A stretch of DNA of 43,183 nucleotides from Pirellulales bacterium (GTDB lineage Bacteria > Planctomycetota > Planctomycetia > Pirellulales > JAICIG01), in assembly GCA_025927475.1 (NCBI GenBank), contig JAICLL010000038.1:1-43183 (forward strand), in the 5' to 3' direction. A program made the translations under genes and the position numbers. Each line of letters begins with the position of its first letter. The stretch's first letter is position 1. This document shows, in pieces, positions 37,847 to 43,183 of this stretch. The notes beneath the pieces are model-generated. The model made no database searches. It was not told the origin of the DNA and was given only the letters and a program-made list of their open reading frames with translations.

Positions 37847-39025
37847 CTAACCTTGAACCCTGAATCCCGTCGTCACCGCCATGTTGTCGCGGTGAATCAC
37901 CTCTTGATAAGGGCAATGCCCCAGAGCCGCCGCAATGGCATCCGTTTTCAGCCCCTTGATGCGCGCGATCTCACTCGACGCATAATTGGTCAATCCTCGG
38001 GCAAACTCGCAGCCCGCCGCGTCGCGCAGGGCCACGACGTCGCCTTTCTGAAATTCGCCCACCACCTCGACGACGCCGATGGCCAAGAGGCTGCGGCCCT
38101 GTTTCTCGATCGCGCGGCGCGCGCCGTCGTCGAGCACCAGCCCGCCACGCGGCTGAGCCGTGAAACCGATCCAACGCTTCCATGAAGGAATGGTCTGGCC
38201 CTGGGCCACGAACAGCGTGCCGACTTGTTCGCCCGCCAAAATGCGGAGCAGCGTGCCGGGCTGCCGCCCGCTGGCGATGATCACGTTTTCGCCGGCCAAC
38301 GTGGCCATGCGCGCGGCGGCCAGCTTGCTGGCCATGCCGCCTTTGCTCAGGCCGGTTTTGCGGTCGCGGGCCAGGGCCATCGTGGCGTCGTCGAGCCGGG
38401 TGACGGTCGAAATCAGCCGCGCGCCGTCGCTGCCCGGATCGCCGTCGTACAGTCCCTCGACATCCGACAGCAACACCAGCAGCGGGGCGCGCATCAGGTT
38501 GGTGACCATGGCCGCCAGCCGGTCGTTGTCGCCGAACGTGGTTTGCAGTTCCTCGACGCTGACGGTGTCGTTTTCGTTGATGATCGGCACGGCGCCGTAT
38601 TCGAGCAGGGTGCGCAGCGTATTGCGGACGTTCAAATATCGCGTGCGGTCGTCCAAGTCGTCGGCCGTCAGCAGCACCTGGGCGGCGTGGCGCCCAAAGG
38701 CCCGTAGTGAACGGTCGTAGGTCTCCACCAATCGGCTTTGTCCGATGGCGGCCACAGCCTGCAAATGGTCGAGATCGCGCGGCCGCTGCGTGAGCTTCAA
38801 CGCGCCCATGCCGGCGCCCACCGCGCCGGAGCTGACCAGCACGACTTGACGCCCGGCGTCGATGATCTGGTGCAGCTCTTCGGCCAGCGCGGCGATGCGC
38901 GCGTCGTCGAGCATGCCATCGGGCCGCGTCAGTACGCGCGTGCCCACCTTCACCACGATCAATTCCGCCGCAGCGGCAACCTTCGTGCGCAGGGATGATG
39001 CCGTGGTGTTCTGGGCATTTGTCAC
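37847..39025 (-). CDS. proB: Glutamate 5-kinase
   Basis: The 392-residue cytoplasmic enzyme phosphorylates glutamate in the first step of proline synthesis. The amino-acid-kinase domain (about residues 18-265) has VVKVGTRVLTRPDG, VLVSSGAVGAGMGAL, VPIINENDTVSVEEL, FGDNDRLAAMVTNLM and TGLSKGGMASKLAAARMATL. A C-terminal PUA domain (about 285-375) includes GFTAQPRGGLVLDDGARRAI. The last residues TGFRVQG are encoded by a GAACCCT-type heptamer repeat and are probably not native. proA is not in the window. ATG 39025 is the natural start. Confidence 0.95.
   Translation of the reverse strand: MTNAQNTTASSLRTKVAAAAELIVVKVGTRVLTRPDGMLDDARIAALAEELHQIIDAGRQVVLVSSGAVGAGMGALKLTQRPRDLDHLQAVAAIGQSRLVETYDRSLRAFGRHAAQVLLTADDLDDRTRYLNVRNTLRTLLEYGAVPIINENDTVSVEELQTTFGDNDRLAAMVTNLMRAPLLVLLSDVEGLYDGDPGSDGARLISTVTRLDDATMALARDRKTGLSKGGMASKLAAARMATLAGENVIIASGRQPGTLLRILAGEQVGTLFVAQGQTIPSWKRWIGFTAQPRGGLVLDDGARRAIEKQGRSLLAIGVVEVVGEFQKGDVVALRDAAGCEFARGLTNYASSEIARIKGLKTDAIAAALGHCPYQEVIHRDNMAVTTGFRVQG
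37850..37868. repeat. GAACCCT heptamer repeat at the 3' end of proB
   Basis: ACCTTGAACCCTGAATCCC contains two and a half 7-nt units related to those at 5257 and 25266. On the minus strand it encodes the final FRVQG of ProB and abuts the stop codon. Confidence 0.65.
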
Positions 39026-39175
39026 GCAACACCTAAAACGATCTGAACCCTAAAAAGGCGTAACATCCCCCTGACGCGGCGGAACGGAAGGCGGCATTTT
39101 CACGCCGACCTGCCACCCTGTCAACGATGATGCCGCTTCGCGCCGGCCTTCCTATGCAGGCGGAGTTGGTTCCCA

Positions 39176-39181
39176 TATAAT
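39176..39181 (+). promoter_or_regulatory. -10 element upstream of the purF-like gene
   Basis: TATAAT lies 66 nt before the ATG at 39247 in a GC-rich gap. No convincing -35 box sits 16-18 nt upstream, so the call is tentative. Confidence 0.35.
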
Positions 39182-39246
39182 AGCTTGCGGCCGGCAAGGG
39201 GCGGGCCTTTTTCTCTCATGGGACGGCGAATCCTTAGCAGGTAGCG

Positions 39247-40824
39247 ATGAGCGAACTCCATCACGAGTGCGGTGTGGCGGCCATTTATCACCTGCCGGGC
39301 CATCCAGCCAGCCCGCTCTGCCCGGAACAGGGGCCGGACGAAGTCTCCCGCCTCATGCCGCGGATGCTGTTGGACATTCAAAACCGCGGGCAGCTCTCGG
39401 CCGGCTTTACCACCTTCAACCCCGACCGCAATCAGCTGATCGACACCTACCGCCAATTGGGCGGAGTGAGCGAGGTGTTTCGGCTCAGCCACCGCGGCAA
39501 GGCCGAAAGCCTGATGCAAGAATATGCCGGGGGCGCCGCCATTGGGCATGTCCGCTACGCCACCTGCGGCGCCGAAGACCGCAGCTATGCCCAGCCCTTT
39601 GAACGGCACCACCTGCAAAAGCACAAGTGGTTCAGCTTTGCCTTCAACGGCCAACTGGCCAACTACCAGCAACTGCGGCACGACCTGCTGGCCGACGGCA
39701 ACAACCACCTGGCCCGCGACAACGACACTGAAATCATCATGCACGAAATCAGCCGCGAGCTGTCGGGCGACCGCCGGCCTGCGCTGATCGAAATGTGGCG
39801 CAACGTTTCGCGGCGGTTCGACGGCGCTTATAGCCTGGTCTTTCTGAACGCCCTGGGCGATATGCTGGTGGCGCGCGATCCGCTGGGCATCAAACCGCTC
39901 AGCTATGCCTGGCAGGCGCCGCTGTTCGCCGCGGCCAGCGAAAGCGTGGCGCTGTTGAATCTGGGTTTCAAACCCGAAAGCATCAAGTCGCTGCCGCCGG
40001 GACAGGCCATCACCATCAGCGACGGACGTTTCGCGATCGAGCGTTTCGCGGCCAGCCCGCGATCGGCACATTGCTTCTTCGAGTGGATTTACTTTGCCAA
40101 CGTGGCCAGCACGATGGACGGTCGCAGCGTCTATCTGTCTCGCAAGGCGCTGGGCGAAGAGCTGGCCCGGCTCGAAACGGCCCCGATCGATGAAGACACG
40201 ATTGTGGTGCCCGTGCCCGACACCAGCAAAGCCGCGGCCGACGCGATGGCGTTTCGCCTGGGGGTGCCGTCGCTGGAGGGATTGATTCGCAACCGCTACA
40301 CGGGCCGCACCTTTATCGAAGGCGCCACCAGCCGCAAGCGCAAGGCCGAGGCCAAATACACGCCGTTGCGCGAAGTGCTCGAAGACAAGCGCGTGCTGCT
40401 GGTCGAAGACTCGATCGTCCGCTCGACCACCATGAAGGTGCTGTTGAGCCGCATTCGCGAGCTCGGCCGGGCTCGCGAGATTCACGTGCGAGTGGCTTGC
40501 CCGCCGATCATCGCGCCGTGCTTCTACGGCATCGATATGTCGACCATCCAAGAACTCTTCGCGCCGCGGTTTCTAGAAGACGGGCAGTTGACCGAGGAGG
40601 GCCAGGCCCGGATGGCCGATCAGCTTGGGGCCGATTCGCTGCGTTATCTGCCGCTCGACTCGATTGCCCGAGCGATCGAGTTGAACAGCGATCAGATTTG
40701 CCAGGCGTGCATCACCGGCAACTATCCTACGGCGAGCGGCCAGCAGCTCTATCAGATCGCGCTGGACAACGTCCGCTCGGACGGCAAGCGGCGGACGTAC
40801 GAGACCGAGCAAGCCCTGACGTAA
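39247..40824 (+). CDS. purF: Amidophosphoribosyltransferase, Fe-S (Bacillus) type
   Basis: The 525-residue enzyme makes 5-phosphoribosylamine from PRPP and glutamine, the first step of purine synthesis. The N-terminal Ntn glutaminase should be cleaved after a 7-residue leader to expose Cys8 ([11 protein letters not shown]). [15 protein letters not shown] and NDTEI form the rest of its site. The four cysteines that hold the 4Fe-4S cluster in the Bacillus-type enzyme appear conserved: Cys276 (CFFEWIYFA), Cys425 (PCFYGID), Cys485 and Cys488 ([10 protein letters not shown]). The PRPP loop is [10 protein letters not shown] (residues 386-395) where VDDSIVRGTT is usual. The paralogue question is therefore open. 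The gene is monocistronic and full length. Confidence 0.88.
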   Translation: MSELHHECGVAAIYHLPGHPASPLCPEQGPDEVSRLMPRMLLDIQNRGQLSAGFTTFNPDRNQLIDTYRQLGGVSEVFRLSHRGKAESLMQEYAGGAAIGHVRYATCGAEDRSYAQPFERHHLQKHKWFSFAFNGQLANYQQLRHDLLADGNNHLARDNDTEIIMHEISRELSGDRRPALIEMWRNVSRRFDGAYSLVFLNALGDMLVARDPLGIKPLSYAWQAPLFAAASESVALLNLGFKPESIKSLPPGQAITISDGRFAIERFAASPRSAHCFFEWIYFANVASTMDGRSVYLSRKALGEELARLETAPIDEDTIVVPVPDTSKAAADAMAFRLGVPSLEGLIRNRYTGRTFIEGATSRKRKAEAKYTPLREVLEDKRVLLVEDSIVRSTTMKVLLSRIRELGRAREIHVRVACPPIIAPCFYGIDMSTIQELFAPRFLEDGQLTEEGQARMADQLGADSLRYLPLDSIARAIELNSDQICQACITGNYPTASGQQLYQIALDNVRSDGKRRTYETEQALT

Positions 40825-41458
40825 ACCAAACGCACATGAACGGAACGAGGAAGAATGCGATCGGCGACCGCGTCGTCGCTCCGGGCTTCCCAGCCGGTGA
40901 CCGTGCGCTCGAACCAAGCTCCCCGCGGCTGCTCGATATCGAAATCTCCCGCGTCTTGCCCCGCGACGAGGCGATGGGATCACAACCTATGTCGAACTTG
41001 GCGTAGCGCGTTCCACTGGAACTTGCTGGGCTTCCCTGGAGTCATAACGTCGTGCTGCTGTTCAAGCTCAGAGAACGAGCCGAGCGCCTTTGGTATGCGC
41101 GCAAGGCAACCGATCATGGCTGGAGCCGGGCGGTCTTGACGCTGCAAATCGAAACCGACCTTTACGGCCGCCAGGGCAAGGCGGTCACGAACTTTGCGGC
41201 TGTCGCTTCACCAAGGAGGCCCTGGCTCGGGCCGAGGAGCAAATGAAGCTGTTTTAAAGGCGACATGCTTCCACTTGCCGCATCAGCGTGCCGCGCCGAG
41301 TCGCCGCCAGCAGGCGGGACTCGCTGCGCTCGGCCCACCCTACGGCCTCACACGTGCTCTGCCCCGGTTTGATGGTCAAAACCGATAAGGGCAACTGGAA
41401 ACGTCCCCGCCGCCGAAGTACACTGGACGTTCCGATTTCTCGACCGAAGGAATTCACC
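40825..41458. other. Gene-poor gap with nuclease remnant
   Basis: This ~630-bp gap separates purF from the sialate-O-acetylesterase gene. It contains a short frame from ATG 40836 (56 codons, no recognised family), the DUF1016 fragment at 41007-41246 and, partly overlapping that in another frame, an open tail RFTKEALARAEEQMKLF that ends in TAA near 41257. None appears functional. Confidence 0.5.
41007..41246 (+). pseudogene. Fragment of a DUF1016/YhcG-type PDDEXK nuclease
   Basis: The frame reads VPLELAGLPWSHNVVLLFKL, then ERAERLWYARKATDHGWSRA, VLTLQIETDLYGRQGKAVTN, F. This matches the conserved N-terminal DUF1016 helices (LPWGHN, WYA, GWSR, LYxRQGKAxTNF). The part with the nuclease motifs is missing, and the frame is closed by a TAG just upstream at 41004. 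YhcG-type proteins associate with restriction loci and toxin-antitoxin islands, but no such partners remain here. Confidence 0.65.
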
Positions 41459-43039
41459 ATGAACCGCTTTTTCCTCTCATCGATCAGCAGGCTCTGCCTG
41501 ACCGCTGCCCTGGTCGCCTCCGCCGGACATGCCGCACGGGCCGACGTCAAATTGCCCGCCCTGTTTGGCAATCACATGGTGCTGCAGCGCGACGCCGCCG
41601 ACCGCGTCTGGGGTTGGGCCGATCCCGACGAAGAAGTGACCGTGGAAATCGCTGGCCAAAAGCATATGACCAAGGCGGGCGGCGACGGCAAATGGACCGT
41701 CACGCTTCAGCCGCTGGCCGTCGGTGGGCCGCACACGTTGACCGTCCGCGGCAGAAACACCATCACGCTCGACGATGTGCTGATCGGCGAAGTGTGGCTC
41801 TGCTCCGGCCAGTCGAACATGCAATGGGACGTGGGCGCCGCCAACGACGCCGATCTGGAATGCCTGGCGGCCAACTTTCCCAAGCTGCGGCTGATCTCGG
41901 TGCCGCAGATCGGCACGCAGGAGCCGAAGAGCGATTTTCAAGGGCAGTGGCAACTCTGCACGCCCGAGAGCGCCCGGTCGTTTTCGGCCGTCGGCTATTT
42001 CTTTGGTCGGCAACTGCACCAAACGCTGGGCGTGCCGGTCGGACTGATCGATGACGCCTGGGGCGGATCGGCCTGCGAAGCCTGGATCAACCGCGAGCGC
42101 CTGGCCGCCGACGAGCGGTTTAAGCCGCTGCTGGCCCGCTGGAAAGAACTGGAAAGCAAACTGCCGGAAGCGATGGCCGAGTACGAGAAAAAGCTGGCCG
42201 AATGGAAAGACGCCGCCGAGAAGGCCAAGGCTGAAGGCACACAGCCGCCGCCCCAGCCGTTCAATCCCGAGCGGAACATGACCGGCAACGCGCGACCGGG
42301 CAATATCTATAACGGCGTGCTGAAGCCGACGATCGGCTATGGCATGCGCGGCGCCGTCTGGTATCAGGGCGAATCGAACGCGGGCCGGGCCCATCAATAT
42401 CGCGATCTGTTTCCGCTGATGATTCAAAACTGGCGCGACGAATGGGGCATCGGCGATTTCTCGTTTTACTGGGTGCAGTTGGCCGACTTCATGGCCGAAA
42501 AATCCGAGCCGGCCGACAGCGCCTGGGCCGAGCTGCGCGAAGCCCAAACCCTGACGATGGACAAATTGCCCAAGACCGGCGAAGCGGTGATCATCGACCT
42601 GGGCGAAAGCAAAGACATCCATCCGCGCAACAAGCAAGACGTGGCCAAGCGATTGGCGCGGTGGGCGCTGGCCCGTGATTACGGCGTGAACGTGCCCTGC
42701 CAAAGCCCGCGTTATAGGTCGATGGAGAAGCAAGGCAACAAGATTGTGCTCACGATGGACCATGCCGAAGGCGGCCTGAGAACTTTCGACGTGGCCGAGC
42801 CGCGCGGGTTTGCCATCGCCGCCGCGCCGGCTGAAGGCGAGAAAGCAAAATTCGTCTGGGCCAAGGCGCAGATCGTGGGCGACAAGATCGAGGTTTGGTC
42901 GGACGACGTGAGCGAACCGGCGGCCGTGCGTTACGCCTGGGCCGACAACCCGGTGTGCAATGTTTACAGCCGCACCGGGCTGCCGCTGACGCCGTTCCGC
43001 ACCGACGACTATCCGGGCGTGACGATCGACGCGAAGTAG
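41459..43039 (+). CDS. Secreted sialate O-acetylesterase-type SGNH protein
   Basis: ATG 41459 has GAAGGA upstream and opens a signal peptide (residues 1-28, ending AARAD); an upstream in-frame ATG at 41288 lacks a signal. The 526-residue protein fits the sialate O-acetylesterase-like family. A beta-domain (LPALFGNHMVLQRDAADRVW) is followed by the SGNH core with nucleophile block GEVWLCSGQSNMQW. The oxyanion block is VWYQGESNAGRAHQYRDLFP. The Asp-His block lies at DLGESKDIHPRNKQDVAKRL. An unusual Lys/Glu/Ala-rich helix (residues about 225-265) lies inside the catalytic part. It removes acetyl groups from sugars, probably outside the cytoplasm. Confidence 0.92.
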   Translation: MNRFFLSSISRLCLTAALVASAGHAARADVKLPALFGNHMVLQRDAADRVWGWADPDEEVTVEIAGQKHMTKAGGDGKWTVTLQPLAVGGPHTLTVRGRNTITLDDVLIGEVWLCSGQSNMQWDVGAANDADLECLAANFPKLRLISVPQIGTQEPKSDFQGQWQLCTPESARSFSAVGYFFGRQLHQTLGVPVGLIDDAWGGSACEAWINRERLAADERFKPLLARWKELESKLPEAMAEYEKKLAEWKDAAEKAKAEGTQPPPQPFNPERNMTGNARPGNIYNGVLKPTIGYGMRGAVWYQGESNAGRAHQYRDLFPLMIQNWRDEWGIGDFSFYWVQLADFMAEKSEPADSAWAELREAQTLTMDKLPKTGEAVIIDLGESKDIHPRNKQDVAKRLARWALARDYGVNVPCQSPRYRSMEKQGNKIVLTMDHAEGGLRTFDVAEPRGFAIAAAPAEGEKAKFVWAKAQIVGDKIEVWSDDVSEPAAVRYAWADNPVCNVYSRTGLPLTPFRTDDYPGVTIDAK

Positions 43040-43126
43040 CGAAGCCGCACTTGCGTCCTCCTGATCGGTTTTGACCAATCTATTCGGCAAATGCCTTGTT
43101 CCTCTTCCGCGCGGAACATTGCCATG

Positions 43127-43145
43127 CCACCGGCTTGCCCGGTGG
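43127..43145. terminator. Hairpin downstream of the esterase gene
   Basis: CCACCGG (43127-43133) and CCGGTGG (43139-43145) form a perfect 7-bp stem with a 5-nt loop about 90 nt after the esterase stop. No U-tract follows directly. It may be a terminator or another short dispersed repeat. Confidence 0.4.
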
Positions 43146-43183
43146 TTGCTGACGGTGGTTTATAAAGAGATGCGAGAATCGTC

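Noticed and set aside
1..43183. tRNA or rRNA genes
   Set aside because: Scanning by eye for T-arm patterns (GGTTCGANTCC and complement) found only matches inside coding sequence. A covariance-model scan would be decisive; any hit in a gene gap would overturn this.

Overview
The window looks like a chromosomal segment of a planctomycete, most likely of the Pirellulales type. The evidence is two large secreted proteins with the planctomycete-specific c-type haem / DUF1549 / DUF1553 architecture (9072-12125 and 21978-24821), a secreted sulfatase, a PQQ-propeller protein, a sialate-O-acetylesterase-type protein, an mcsA-mcsB pair, high GC content, and several short degenerate repeat families in gene gaps. 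No rRNA, tRNA, CRISPR array, transposase or replication origin was recognised.

Layout. 1-330 is a very G/C-homopolymer-rich edge with no gene. 332-1971 is an AbiE-type toxin-antitoxin pair whose toxin has an in-frame amber codon 24 codons before the natural-looking end. 2071-2505 is a VOC protein and 2860-4371 a long coiled-coil protein. 4501-6084 (minus) holds a prepilin-peptidase-like protein without the second catalytic Asp and a PilZ-like protein. 6404-7999 is a secreted protein made of three OmpH/Skp-like units. 8135-13841 is a plausible regulon: a FadR-type regulator, a haem/DUF1549/DUF1553 protein and a sulfatase, with two candidate operators. 13915-14932 holds two unrecognised genes of lower GC. 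14935-20093 holds an NHL protein, a large VWA membrane protein and a MoxR ATPase. 20115-26248 (minus) holds CstA, the second haem/DUF1549/DUF1553 protein and a GT87-like glycosyltransferase. 26612-35560 is mostly housekeeping: a small membrane protein, coaD, mcsA-mcsB (minus), trpE, an FKBP isomerase, a tandem UspA, a PQQ propeller and a metallophosphoesterase.

35525-37845 is a gene graveyard bracketed by an imperfect direct repeat of about 120 bp (35525 and 37552, offset 2027). It contains a truncated Ser/Thr kinase with a deletion junction, a MazE-like ORF, two different-length MazF C-terminal remnants, a minimal-nucleotidyltransferase fragment and a secreted/PDZ-like fragment. After proB (minus) and an Fe-S type purF comes a DUF1016/YhcG nuclease fragment (41007-41246) and a sialate-O-acetylesterase-like gene.

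The strongest unexplained pattern is a set of different short repeats. Three unrelated families share an exact 7-nt period: GAACCCT, AATCYAA and TAGCCAC. They sit inside coding regions as in-frame inserts, at the 3' end of proB, or directly against start codons where a ribosome-binding site should be. Others are perfect or near-perfect inverted repeats in gene gaps (8960-9044, 18979-19028, 26462-26483, 29702-29759, 35896-35921). All function assignments rest on reading translated sequence and remembered family motifs; no search was run.
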